Shown: positions 35,825 to 43,740, counted from the first letter of the stretch. The stretch is 64,000 nucleotides of DNA from Allostella vacuolata (GCA_006739055.1 AP019702.1:2691388-2755387), one strand, 5' to 3'. A program made the numbers and translations. The notes: a model not told the origin generated them from the letters alone.

Positions 35825-36100
35825 ATGTCGAAGATGACCGCCCATTCGAACACGCCGGCACGCCCGGGGACCGCTGTCCGGCCGGGACAGGCCCGCGCCG
35901 TCTTCACCGTCTGCCGTCACCTGGAGGGCTGGGCGGTGGAGCATGACGGCAAGATGCTGGACCACACGTCTTCCAAGGAAGAGGCCAAGGCTTCCGCCAA
36001 CAAGCGCGTGCGCCAGTTGCAGGACGCCGGCCGCCCCTGCCAGGTCAATGTCGCGGGGGAAACCGCCATGTTCGGGTTCGGCGAGCGGGTGATCCGTTAG
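35825..36100 (+). CDS. Small DUF2188-like protein
   Basis: A 91-residue protein. After a basic, Pro-rich lead (~1-25) the core VFTVCRHLEGWAVEHDGKMLDHTSSKEEAKASANKRVRQL resembles the DUF2188 pattern: a short beta-hairpin with a central Trp-Ala/Val pair, then a helix beginning with the K-E-A motif that runs through repeated Ala and Arg. GGGAGAC lies upstream of the ATG. It stands alone, followed by a strong hairpin. It is cytoplasmic; function is unknown, and DUF2188 itself has no assigned role. Confidence 0.65.
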   Translation: MSKMTAHSNTPARPGTAVRPGQARAVFTVCRHLEGWAVEHDGKMLDHTSSKEEAKASANKRVRQLQDAGRPCQVNVAGETAMFGFGERVIR

Positions 36101-36131
36101 CACCGCCGCGCATCCCTCGGGACAAAAGAAC

Positions 36132-36162
36132 GGCGCGGAAGGGGAGGCGGTCCTTCCGCGCC
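36132..36162. terminator. Bidirectional hairpin
   Basis: GGCGCGGAAGG (36132-36142) pairs perfectly with CCTTCCGCGCC (36152-36162), loop 9 nt, between the stop at 36100 and the converging stop at 36256. Probable terminator for both genes. Confidence 0.65.
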
Positions 36163-36255
36163 ATCGAGGGTCGTCTGGGAGGTGGGTACGAGCAACACGC
36201 TCGCATCCTGTAACGGGCCGGCCCGGCAACGGTTCCGGCGACCCGGCGGTTCGGG

Positions 36256-36834
36256 CTATCCGGCCATGCCGTCGGGCATCCCGGCAGCCAGGATCCACAG
36301 GCCGATGGCGGCGAAGATCAGGGCGGCCGCCATCCGGACATACTGCAGCGGGACGATCCGGGTCGCCGCTTCGGCCAGATACACCGCCGGGACGTTGGCC
36401 AGCATCATCCCGGCCGTGGTGCCCAGCGTGACCGGCACGATGCTGTCGAACTTGGCCGCCAGCAGGGAGGTGGCGATCTGCGTCTTGTCGCCGATCTCGA
36501 CGATGAAGAACGCGACCAGGGTGGCGCAGAAGACGCCGCCGGTCGAGCGGATCGGCGCGTCGTCGTCGGCCTTGTCGGGGATCAGCGCCCAGGCGCCCAT
36601 GGCCAGGAACGCGATCCCCACCACCATCTGGAATGTCGGGCCCGTCAGCCATTGCGCGACGAGGTAGCCGAGCGAGGCGGCGGCGGCGTGGTTCAGCAGC
36701 GTGGCCGCGAGGATGCCGAGGATGATCGGGATCGGTCGGCGAAACTTCGCCGCCAGCACGATCGCCAGCAGCTGCGTCTTGTCGCCGATCTCCGCGATCG
36801 CCACGACCCCGGTGGAGATCCAGAATGCTTCCAT
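36256..36834 (-). CDS. GDT1/UPF0016 family Mn2+/Ca2+ exchanger
   Basis: A 192-residue, six-helix membrane protein with the two family signatures EIGDKTQ (residues ~15-21 in AIAEIGDKTQLLAIVLAAKF and again in FIVEIGDKTQIATSLLAAKF). The internal two-fold repeat is obvious. Relatives (Gdt1p, TMEM165, MneA, PAM71) export or move Mn2+ or Ca2+ in exchange for protons. This is the second putative manganese-handling protein in the window besides the TerC homologue. The start MEAFWIS at 36834 is well placed. Its leader can form alternative hairpins at 36846-36888, so post-transcriptional control is possible. Confidence 0.9.
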   Translation of the reverse strand: MEAFWISTGVVAIAEIGDKTQLLAIVLAAKFRRPIPIILGILAATLLNHAAAASLGYLVAQWLTGPTFQMVVGIAFLAMGAWALIPDKADDDAPIRSTGGVFCATLVAFFIVEIGDKTQIATSLLAAKFDSIVPVTLGTTAGMMLANVPAVYLAEAATRIVPLQYVRMAAALIFAAIGLWILAAGMPDGMAG

Positions 36835-36845
36835 GAGAAACCCAG

Positions 36846-36888
36846 GGGCCGATGGCAGGATACGACGAAACCAACCCCTCGTCGGCCC
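36846..36888 (-). promoter_or_regulatory. Leader with mutually exclusive hairpins upstream of the GDT1-type gene
   Basis: In the transcript, GGGCCGA (36888-36882) can pair with TCGGCCC (36852-36846), or the overlapping CGACGA (36884-36879) with TCGTCG (36868-36863). The two pairings share bases and cannot coexist. It lies 12 bases before the ATG. It does not match the yybP-ykoY Mn riboswitch sequence that I know. Candidate regulatory leader only. Confidence 0.35.
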
Positions 36889-37068
36889 TGTGCCGAGAGG
36901 CGGGTATCGTCGGTCTCGCCAATTCGGATCATCACGGATCCGCCGCCCGCGCCATGGCCCTTGCGGGCCAAGTGTGTTGACGCGGGCTTCGCTGGGAACT
37001 GCGAACGGCTACTCCCCGAGGAGCGATCTTCCTACAGGCTCGCGACCCGGCGGTAAAGTCGTTTCAGT

Positions 37069-37722
37069 TCAACAGGTTATTGAGATCGATTCGCATTCTC
37101 CGGCGACCCGGAAGATGGCCGTCAGGTTGTTGGCCGGCATCGGCCGGACGGCGGCGAGGTGGAAGCCGTGCCGGCGCGCCAGCGGTTCGACCTGCTGGTC
37201 CAGGCAGCGGATTCCCCAGGCCGGGTCGCGTGCCTGCAGGCTGGCGTCGAACTCGGCATTGGACGTGGCGGTGTGCCGGCCGTCGCGGCGGAACGGCCCA
37301 TAGAGGACGAGCGGCGCGCCGTCGCCCGCCAGGACCCGCGCCGCCCCGGCGAAGAGCCCCTCGGCCGCCGACCAGGGCGCGATGTGGATCATGTTGCAGC
37401 ACAGGATCGCATCGGCCCGCGCGACGGGCCATCGATCGGCCGAGGCATCGAGCCGGAGGGCCGGGCGGATCCGCTCGCAGCCGCTGGCCCGGGCATGGGC
37501 GTCGATATCGGCCAGCGCCTCCGCCGAGCCGTCCGTCGGCTGCCAGGAGATGCCGCCGCCGAGCCGCGGCGCCATGTAGGCGGCATGCTCGCCGGTGCCG
37601 CTCGCCACTTCGAGCAGCAGCCCCGTCTCCGGCAGGACGGCCGCCAGGACTTCGAGGATGGCCTCGCGGTTGCGCGCGGTTGCCGGGGCGTGGCGCGGCG
37701 CCATGGGCGTTCCCTGAGACAT
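37069..37722 (-). CDS. DUF938 family SAM-dependent methyltransferase
   Basis: A 217-residue class I methyltransferase-fold protein of the DUF938 family. Motif I is LLEVASGTGEHAAYMAPRL; other family stretches are WQPTDGSAEALADIDAHA, LCCNMIHIAPWSAAEGLFAGAARVL and VLYGPFRRDGRHTATSNAEFD. The C-terminus has an extra segment ending SISITC. The start at 37722 (MSQGTPMAP) has only a weak site; 37704 is an alternative. It is divergent from the peptide cassette across ~180 bp, so it might share a promoter region with it, but DUF938 genes are common and the link is not established. Substrate unknown. Confidence 0.8.
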   Translation of the reverse strand: MSQGTPMAPRHAPATARNREAILEVLAAVLPETGLLLEVASGTGEHAAYMAPRLGGGISWQPTDGSAEALADIDAHARASGCERIRPALRLDASADRWPVARADAILCCNMIHIAPWSAAEGLFAGAARVLAGDGAPLVLYGPFRRDGRHTATSNAEFDASLQARDPAWGIRCLDQQVEPLARRHGFHLAAVRPMPANNLTAIFRVAGECESISITC

Positions 37723-37780
37723 GCTTGGTTCCCGATCTTCGCTGGCGATGGAAAGGTGCGGGGGGACGGCAGCAAGAGCA

Positions 37781-37857
37781 TTGACTCCCGCGATATGGTC
37801 CGTAGATCTTCTACCGCCTAGCTTGTACGGGCGCGGATTGCACGGCGTTTTCGCCGT
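37781..37857 (+). promoter_or_regulatory. Possible promoter and hairpin ahead of the peptide cassette
   Basis: TTGACT at 37781 resembles a -35 box; TAGATC at 37803 is a poor -10 at 16-bp spacing. Downstream, ACGGCG-TTTT-CGCCGT (37842-37857) is a perfect 6-bp hairpin in the probable leader. Both are weak evidence by themselves. Confidence 0.3.
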
Positions 37858-37899
37858 CGGCGCCTCGCGGGCATCCAGTCGGACGGAGGAGTTTTGCGA

Positions 37900-38034
37900 A
37901 TGACCAAGGAAATGATCCAGGCTCTGCGGGTTGCCCTGACGAAAGAAGCGCTGGCAGGGTTCGATGTCGCCGCATCGGGCGCATTGCCCGCAGCGGCAAA
38001 GGTCGGAAAGGTGCGCATGGGGAAGCCCGGCTGA
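37900..38034 (+). CDS. Putative 44-residue precursor peptide
   Basis: A 44-codon gene with an ideal ribosome-binding site (GGAGGAG, 37885-37891, spacer 8). It starts MTKEMIQALRVALTKEALAG, an amphipathic helix suited to be a leader peptide, continues through an Asp-Val-Ala-Ala and Gly-Ala-Leu-Pro hinge, and ends in the basic segment KVGKVRMGKPG. There is no signal peptide and no Cys, and the only acidic residues are Glu4, Glu16 and Asp22. It is followed after 11 nt by the HExxH protein gene and then the ATP-grasp gene. Size, composition and context fit a RiPP precursor whose C-terminal part is modified. I know no close relative; the assignment rests on context. Confidence 0.6.
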   Translation: MTKEMIQALRVALTKEALAGFDVAASGALPAAAKVGKVRMGKPG

Positions 38035-38045
38035 GTCTGCGCGCC

Positions 38046-39062
38046 GTGCCGCCGGCATTGCTCCAGCCGGATTCCAGCCTGGCTTTTCGGCCGAGCGCCG
38101 AACGCGGCACGGCGCTCGACGCCCAGATCCGGGATGCCTTCGGCGACAGCGTCCGGCGCGTGCTGGAGACGCTGGCCGCCCAGGACCTGATAGACGTCCA
38201 GGTCGTCCCGCATGTGGCCGATGGCGTGCGGCGGCACGGTCCGCCCGGCGCCATCGCCGCCTATGCCAGCTTGGTCGATGCCATCTTCGCCGAGCGTGGG
38301 GGGGAGGCGTTGGACAACGCCCAGGCGCTGGTGCAAGCCGCACTGTCGCCGGTCGCCTCGACGCCGCGGTGCGTGACCCTGCGCGACGAGCTTCTGGGGG
38401 CGGGGCAGGCCGCGCGCTACCAGCGCCTGTTCGACGACGACGAGGACGGACCGCTCGCCATCGAGCCGCTGGCGGATCGCGACCTCGAGCGTGCGGCGCG
38501 CCTGACCGTCGAGGCCCTGGCCCTTCTCGACGCGGGTGCGCCCGAGCTGGGCGGGGAGATTCGGGCCCTGCTGCGCGAGATCATCTTCGCCCGTAGTGGC
38601 TCGGCCAGGCCGGCCGAGCGCTTCAACGGGGCGTCGGTGTTTCTTGCCTGGGGCGCCGTCCTGCTCAACGTCGACGAGATGCCGGATCGCCTGACCATGG
38701 CGGAGACGCTGGCCCATGAAACCGGGCACAACCTGCTGTCCGGCTTCACCGGCGGCAGGCCGCTCGTGGAGAACGATCCGGCCGAGCGCTACGATTCGCC
38801 GCTGCGCCTCGATCCGCGGCCCATGGACGGGATCGTCCACGCGACGTATGTCCTGGCCCGCATGCACTATTGCCTCGAGCGCCTGTTGCAGTCCGGCCTC
38901 CTCTCCGACCAGGAGGGCGTGACGGCCACGGCCGCCATCGCCCAGCGTCGCCGCGCCTTTGGTGCCGGCCTGGATGTCGTCGATCGCCACGCACGCTTCA
39001 CGCCGATCGGCCGCGCGGCGTTCGAGCCGGCCCGCCAGTACATGGCCGACGTCCGGGCGTGA
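38046..39062 (+). CDS. HExxH-motif putative peptide-modification protein
   Basis: A 338-residue protein with HETGHNLL (His224, Glu225, His228) and the downstream segment SPLRLDPRPMDGIVHATYVLARM (~251-273; His265 a possible third metal ligand). This pairing is the hallmark of the HExxH domain family found in RiPP and other natural-product loci and thought to modify peptides. No signal peptide is present, so it is cytoplasmic, unlike secreted proteases. The start is GTG 38046, 11 nt after the precursor stop; no ATG is available in frame, so translation is probably coupled. The ATP-grasp gene follows after 7 nt. The reaction (protease or oxygenase type) cannot be decided from sequence. Confidence 0.8.
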   Translation: MPPALLQPDSSLAFRPSAERGTALDAQIRDAFGDSVRRVLETLAAQDLIDVQVVPHVADGVRRHGPPGAIAAYASLVDAIFAERGGEALDNAQALVQAALSPVASTPRCVTLRDELLGAGQAARYQRLFDDDEDGPLAIEPLADRDLERAARLTVEALALLDAGAPELGGEIRALLREIIFARSGSARPAERFNGASVFLAWGAVLLNVDEMPDRLTMAETLAHETGHNLLSGFTGGRPLVENDPAERYDSPLRLDPRPMDGIVHATYVLARMHYCLERLLQSGLLSDQEGVTATAAIAQRRRAFGAGLDVVDRHARFTPIGRAAFEPARQYMADVRA

Positions 39063-39069
39063 GCCGGCG

Positions 39070-40944
39070 GTGAGCCGGGGCGCCGTGCCCGCGGAGGCTT
39101 CGACAGCAGGGCCGGTGCGGCTGGGCGACAACGGCTTCCTGCCCGGCCTGAACCGGCTCGCCGCGGGTTCGGTGGCGGTCGCCGCCGTGCGCGGGCGCTT
39201 CGAGCCCGGACAATGGGCCGCGGTGATCGCCCATTGCCGCACGGTCGGCCCGGCTGGCCTTGCACCGGTGCCGCCGGAGCCGCGCCCGGCCGGGCTGCGG
39301 GACGCCGTGGAATCCCTGGCTCGCCACGTCTGCGCCTTCATGGAGGTGCCGCTCGGCCAGTTGCGGCGCACGCCGCTCGGCGAGGCGAGCGGCGGAACGG
39401 CCCTGTTGCCGACCGGCCTGGCCGGTCCGGGGGAAACGGCGCTGGTCCTGGCGATCGACCTGATCGCCCAGGCGGTCAGCGGGCCGACGCGGGAGGCCGA
39501 CGTGCAGCCGATGCGCGAGCGCCTCCTGCAGGCGCGGAAGGCCACCTATGACCGGATTCGTGGCGCGCGCCGCCATCTCATCCGGGTCGCCATCGCCCGC
39601 GGCATTCCCTGGCGGTTCTCGGAATCCGCGGGGGATCTCCTGCTCCTGGGCGAGGGCCGGCGCGCGGTGCGGTTCTTCGCATCGGCGTCCGAGCGGACCG
39701 ACGAGGCGGCGGAGCTGCTGGCCGGCAACAAGCACGTCGGCAATGCCGTATTGCGCCGAGCCGGTGTGCCGGTGGCGAGGCAGCAGCCGGTGCGCACGCC
39801 GGCCGATATCCGTCGCCTGGCGGCCGAGGTGGGCTATCCCGTGGTGATCAAGCCGATCAGCCTGCGCCTCCAGCTGGGGGTGGAGTTCGTCTTCGCCGAG
39901 GACCAGGTCGAGCGGGCCCTGGCCCGCAGCGCGAGCCACGGGCAGCCGCTCGTCGCCGAAAGCTACCTGCCTGGCCCGGAGCATCGGCTGCTGGTGGTCG
40001 ACGGCGAGGTGATCGGGTCGTACGAGCGGCCGGCGCCGCAGGTTACGGGCGACGGTGTCCGCTCGATCGCCGAACTGGCCGCGGCGGTCAGCGCCGAGCC
40101 CGATCGCGGCGACCGCAAGGCCGGCTTCCCGCTGGCGCGGATGGTGCTGGACGAGGTCGCCGTCGCCTTCCTGAAGAGCCGCGGCTGGACCCTCGACAGC
40201 ATTCCGCCGCCCGGAGTCGTGGTCGAAACCCACCCGCTGCCGTTCATCGCCTATGGCGGCGGCCGCCGGATCGACCGCAGCGCCGGCATCCATCCGGACA
40301 ACCGCGCGCTGGCGGTCCGCGCGCTGGCGGTGCTCGGGCTCGACATCGGCGGCGTCGACCTGCGCTGCCCGGACATCGGGCAATCCTGGCGCAAGGTCGG
40401 GGCCGGGATCTGCGAGGTCAATCCGCGCCCCGACATCGGCGCCCACTACCTGCCCGGCCTGGATCACGACGTGGCGGCGGAGTTCGTCGATCGGCGCGGC
40501 CCGGCCGACGGGGACGGACGAATGCCGCAGGTCGTGCTGCTGGGCGAGGGCGATCTCGATGGGCGGGCCAATGCGGCCGGACGGGCGCTCGCCCGGCAGT
40601 TCGGCTGGAAGGTCGGCGTCGCGACGCCCGGCCGGGTCGATATCGACGGCTATGTACCGCAGGTCGATGCGCCCTCGCCGGCCGATGCCTACGGGATGTT
40701 CGCCGAGAGCCCGTTCCTGGACGCGGCCGTCTATGCCACGTCTCCGGCCGGGCTGGCGGCAGGCGGGCTGGGGGCCGGCCATGTCGAACTGGTGCTGGCC
40801 AGTCCTGGTCCGGCGCGGGTATGGAAGGTGGCACTGGACCTGCTGAAGGCCGGCGGCGCGCGCGTCCTGCCCCTGCCGAGGACCGACGGCGCGGTGGCGG
40901 CGGCCGTCGTGCAGGCCATGCAGCGCTTTGCCAACCGGCGCTGA
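39070..40944 (+). CDS. Cyanophycin synthetase-like ATP-grasp protein with degenerate Mur-ligase tail
   Basis: A 624-residue protein aligned in order with cyanophycin synthetase CphA1, but shorter (CphA1 is ~870). Residues ~1-210 resemble its N-domain. Residues ~215-475 are the ATP-grasp core: GNKHVGNAVLRRAGVPVARQ, YPVVIKP, RLLVVDGEVIGSYERP and CEVNPRPDIGAHYLP (Glu449, Asn451). The glycine-rich nucleotide loop after KP, DGNxGRGV in CphA1, reads SLRLQLGV (264-271). The final ~135 residues resemble the start of the Mur ligase domain, but the P-loop is lost (LGEGDLDGRA at 491-500). Start is GTG 39070. By context it may ligate an amino acid to, or crosslink, the small peptide; activity is uncertain. 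Confidence 0.78.
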   Translation: MSRGAVPAEASTAGPVRLGDNGFLPGLNRLAAGSVAVAAVRGRFEPGQWAAVIAHCRTVGPAGLAPVPPEPRPAGLRDAVESLARHVCAFMEVPLGQLRRTPLGEASGGTALLPTGLAGPGETALVLAIDLIAQAVSGPTREADVQPMRERLLQARKATYDRIRGARRHLIRVAIARGIPWRFSESAGDLLLLGEGRRAVRFFASASERTDEAAELLAGNKHVGNAVLRRAGVPVARQQPVRTPADIRRLAAEVGYPVVIKPISLRLQLGVEFVFAEDQVERALARSASHGQPLVAESYLPGPEHRLLVVDGEVIGSYERPAPQVTGDGVRSIAELAAAVSAEPDRGDRKAGFPLARMVLDEVAVAFLKSRGWTLDSIPPPGVVVETHPLPFIAYGGGRRIDRSAGIHPDNRALAVRALAVLGLDIGGVDLRCPDIGQSWRKVGAGICEVNPRPDIGAHYLPGLDHDVAAEFVDRRGPADGDGRMPQVVLLGEGDLDGRANAAGRALARQFGWKVGVATPGRVDIDGYVPQVDAPSPADAYGMFAESPFLDAAVYATSPAGLAAGGLGAGHVELVLASPGPARVWKVALDLLKAGGARVLPLPRTDGAVAAAVVQAMQRFANRR

Positions 40945-40979
40945 ACGAACACGAACCCCGGACCGGAGTCCCGATCGCC

Positions 40980-41849
40980 ATGCCCCACCATCCCCCCGGC
41001 TTTGCCGCCGACCCGGTGCCCGCGGTGCGCGAATCCGAGGCCACCGGAGAGGTGGCCGCCATCTTCGCCGAGATCCGCGCCGTCCAGGGCCTGCCGATCG
41101 TCAATCTCGTGTGGCGGCACCTGGCCACCATGCCGGACGCCCTGGCCTGGACCTGGACGGCGCTGCTGCCGCTCTATCGCTCGGGCGCGGTCGCCGGCGC
41201 CATCCCCGGCCTGCAGGCTGGAATGGCATTGCCCGAGGTGCCGCGCTGGCCCGCCGCAGCGTTCCGAGCCGTCGGCATCGACGCGACCGAGGAGCCGCGG
41301 ATCGCCGCCGTCCTCGACAGCTACGACCGCGGCAACACCATGAACCTGCTGGCCTTCCACACCCTGCTCGCGCGGCTGGACGGGCACGAGGCGACCCCGG
41401 CGACGGCATCCGCGACCGGTAGCGTCATGGCGATCGGCGGCCAGCTGCCGCCGCTGCTCGACCTGGGCGGCATGGCTCCGGCCACGGCCGAGCTGGTGCT
41501 GGCCCTCAACCGCCTGGGGCAGGGCGGCGGCGACGGGCCGATCCTGGCCAGCCTCTACCGCCATCTCGCCCACTGGCCGGCCTACATGGCGCTGGCCTGG
41601 ACCCTGCTGCAGCCGATCGAGCGCCGCGGCGAGCTGGCGGTGGCGATCGCCTCGACCAGGGCGGCGGCGGCGGCGCAGGCGCGATCGCTGCTCGCCGGGC
41701 TCGACGGGACGATCGCCCGGCCGTCGCCGGCGGCCGAGGCGTTCGTCCGCGCCGGGCTCGGCCTCTTCGTCGGCCACGGCATCGCCCGCATGACGACCAT
41801 CGGCCGGCTGCTCCTGGCCGCCGGCCCGGCTGCCGATCAGGGGTGCTGA
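40980..41849 (+). CDS. DehI-family (2-haloacid dehalogenase-like) protein
   Basis: A 289-residue helical protein with the two tandem homologous halves typical of DehI (group I D,L-2-haloacid dehalogenases). The N-terminal mark is VRESEATGEVAAIFAEIRAVQGLPIVNLVWRHLA; LVLALNRLGQGGGDGPILASLYRHLAHWPAYMALAW begins the second half. GGAG lies upstream of ATG 40980. It is 35 nt behind the ATP-grasp gene on the same strand, so it may belong to the peptide cassette transcript. It overlaps the converging binding-protein gene by 13 nt. Dehalogenase activity is not assured; many distant relatives have no known substrate. Confidence 0.75.
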   Translation: MPHHPPGFAADPVPAVRESEATGEVAAIFAEIRAVQGLPIVNLVWRHLATMPDALAWTWTALLPLYRSGAVAGAIPGLQAGMALPEVPRWPAAAFRAVGIDATEEPRIAAVLDSYDRGNTMNLLAFHTLLARLDGHEATPATASATGSVMAIGGQLPPLLDLGGMAPATAELVLALNRLGQGGGDGPILASLYRHLAHWPAYMALAWTLLQPIERRGELAVAIASTRAAAAAQARSLLAGLDGTIARPSPAAEAFVRAGLGLFVGHGIARMTTIGRLLLAAGPAADQGC

Positions 41850-42652
41850 GTAAGATCCGCCCCCAGCCACTGCTGGGACAGCTGGGCCAGCGTGCCGTCC
41901 CGGCGCATGCCGCGGACGAGGTCGGCCAGCCGGGCGGCGAACAGCGGGTCGCCCTTGTCGATGGCGATCGCCAGCGGCTCCAGGAAGGCGGGCGGCGACA
42001 GGATGCGCAGGGCATGGCCCTCGCGGACGGCCCGCTCCAGCGCCGGCAGCGTGCCCATGACGGCATCGAGCGGGTTGCCGAGCGCCGCCAGCGCCTGGCG
42101 GTCGCCGGGAAAGGTGCGGATGTCCGGCTGGGCCAGGCGATAGGCCGGACGCGGGCCGAAGGCGGGATCGAAGGCGACCTTGCCCTCCAGATAGGCCTGG
42201 TAGGTGCAGCCCTCGCAGACGCCGATGATCTTGCCGGCGAGGCTGTGCGGGTCCTCGATCGGTGACCCGGCCGGGACCGCGAACACCGCGGGCGCCCAGT
42301 AGTAGACCGCGGGAAAGTCGAGCGCCTGCATGCGCTCGGGCGTCGGCGTCATCGAGCCGACCGAGACGTCCCAGTCGTCGCCCCAGTTGCCGGCGGTGAG
42401 CGCCTTCCGGCTCGGCGTCACGATCTTCAGCTCGACGCCCAGCCGGCGCGCCAGCTCGCGCCCGACCGAGACGTCGAACCCGACCATCTCCTGGTCGTCG
42501 TTGAGGAACGATTGCGGCGGGAAGTCGGGATCCGACGCCATGGTCATGATCCCGCTCGCGACGATCCGGTCGAGCACCGGGCCGGCCAGGGCCGTGCCGG
42601 CGCTCAAACAGGTGGCGAGTGCCGCGACCGCGGCACGGAGCAGGGGACGCAT
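41837..42652 (-). CDS. Periplasmic amino-acid-type solute-binding protein (PBP2)
   Basis: A 271-residue class II periplasmic binding protein of the amino-acid ABC or SBP_bac_3 type. Signal peptide ~1-23 (ending GTALA). Then come VLDRIVASGIMTMASDPDFPPQSFLNDDQEMVGFDVSVGRELARRLG and the hinge and domain II features GKIIGVCEGCTYQAYLEGK. Two cysteines in CEGC are unusual for the family. It starts 3 nt after the beta-hydroxyacid dehydrogenase stop, so the two form an operon. No permease or ATPase accompanies it; it may serve an importer elsewhere or be a sensor or soluble binding protein. Confidence 0.85.
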   Translation of the reverse strand: MRPLLRAAVAALATCLSAGTALAGPVLDRIVASGIMTMASDPDFPPQSFLNDDQEMVGFDVSVGRELARRLGVELKIVTPSRKALTAGNWGDDWDVSVGSMTPTPERMQALDFPAVYYWAPAVFAVPAGSPIEDPHSLAGKIIGVCEGCTYQAYLEGKVAFDPAFGPRPAYRLAQPDIRTFPGDRQALAALGNPLDAVMGTLPALERAVREGHALRILSPPAFLEPLAIAIDKGDPLFAARLADLVRGMRRDGTLAQLSQQWLGADLTQHP

Positions 42653-42655
42653 CCC

Positions 42656-43564
42656 TCAGAGCCGCGGCGGGGCGATGCCGGCCTCGGCCGCGGCGGCGTC
42701 GAGCAGCGCCGTCACGTCGCGCGAGCCGAGGCCCAGCGCGGCCCGGGCGTGCTCCATCGCGGCCCGCACGGCGATGCCGACATGGGCCGGTGCGCCCGCC
42801 GCCGCCGCGGCGCCGACCCCGATCGACAGGTCCTTGTAGGCGAGGTCGAGGGCGAAGCCGGGCTCGGTGTCGCCGCCCAGCGCCTTGGTCGGCCAGTAGA
42901 GCTTCAGGTGGTCGTTGGACGACAGCGAATTGGTCGCCACCTCGAACAGGGTCGCCGCCGGCAGGCCCAGCTTGGCGGCCAGCGTGAACGCCTCCGCGTT
43001 CAGCTGGCACAGGCACATGGCGATGTAGTTGTTGACAATCTTCAGCGCGATGCCGGTGCCGGGTGGGCCGGCATGGATGATCTTGGTCCCCATCGCCTCC
43101 AGCAGCGGGCGGACGCGGGCCAGGTCGTCGGCCTCGGCGCCGACCATGAACAGGCACTCGCCGCGCTGGGCATGGGCGGGCGAGCGGCCGACGCCGGCAT
43201 CGACGAAGCGGATGCCCGCCGCGGCCAGGCGCGCGGCCATGGCGCGGCTCGCCTCCGGCGCGATGGTGCTGGTGTCGAGGTGCAGCATGCCGGGGCGCCC
43301 GCGCGCGAGCACGCCGTCGGGACCGAGCACGACGGCCTCCACGTCCGGCGTGTCCGGCAGCATGGTCACGATGACGTCCGATCGATCGATCAAGGTCGCG
43401 AGGTCGGGCGCGACCTCCGCGCCGGCGGCGACGGGCGGCCGGGTGCGCTCGGCCAGCCGGTCGAGCACGGTCACGCGGTGGCCCTTGGCCGCCAGGTTGG
43501 TCGCCATCGGGCCGCCCATGTTGCCGAGTCCGATGAAGCCGATCCGTTCCGATGATGCTGTCAT
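42656..43564 (-). CDS. Beta-hydroxyacid dehydrogenase (3-hydroxyisobutyrate / tartronate semialdehyde reductase family)
   Basis: A 302-residue NAD(P)-dependent dehydrogenase. The Rossmann N-terminus is IGFIGLGNMGGPMATNLAAKGH (GxGxxG), followed by DTSTIAPEASR and the catalytic Lys segment GTGIALKIVNNYIAMC. The C-terminal helical domain contains LDLAYKDLSIGV. GGCAGGGGC precedes ATG 43564; the longer ORF start is not supported. The signature substrate loop around DAGVGRSPAHAQRGEC departs from the usual DAPVSGG, so substrate choice may be unusual. It is divergent from the sugar-type ABC importer. A paralogue lies at 47228-48139. Confidence 0.88.
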   Translation of the reverse strand: MTASSERIGFIGLGNMGGPMATNLAAKGHRVTVLDRLAERTRPPVAAGAEVAPDLATLIDRSDVIVTMLPDTPDVEAVVLGPDGVLARGRPGMLHLDTSTIAPEASRAMAARLAAAGIRFVDAGVGRSPAHAQRGECLFMVGAEADDLARVRPLLEAMGTKIIHAGPPGTGIALKIVNNYIAMCLCQLNAEAFTLAAKLGLPAATLFEVATNSLSSNDHLKLYWPTKALGGDTEPGFALDLAYKDLSIGVGAAAAAGAPAHVGIAVRAAMEHARAALGLGSRDVTALLDAAAAEAGIAPPRL

Positions 43565-43740
43565 GCCCCTGCCTGTCCTGCTTGCCGACGCGCCGGAGGC
43601 TACGGAACCCGGGCAATCGCCGCAATCCGCGCGATCGCGCCGCAACCTATTTACGAGGCCGCGGGATTGGCCCTCTAATTGCGTAGAGCTGGACGACCAG
43701 CCGTGCCCGAGAGGCACCACAAGGGAGAGGACGAGCAGCC

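Noticed and set aside
36835..36960. yybP-ykoY manganese riboswitch upstream of the GDT1-type gene
   Set aside because: I looked for the conserved GGGGAGUAG and the paired loop sequence and did not find them; only generic hairpins remain.
37842..37857. ACGGCG-TTTT-CGCCGT hairpin as a terminator of the DUF938 gene or cassette
   Set aside because: It lies upstream of both divergent genes, is short and lacks a T-run in either direction; kept only as a possible leader element.
37069..38343. Extended 424-codon version of the methyltransferase
   Set aside because: The extra N-terminal part is antisense to the peptide gene and HExxH start and has no family similarity; the methyltransferase begins at 37722.
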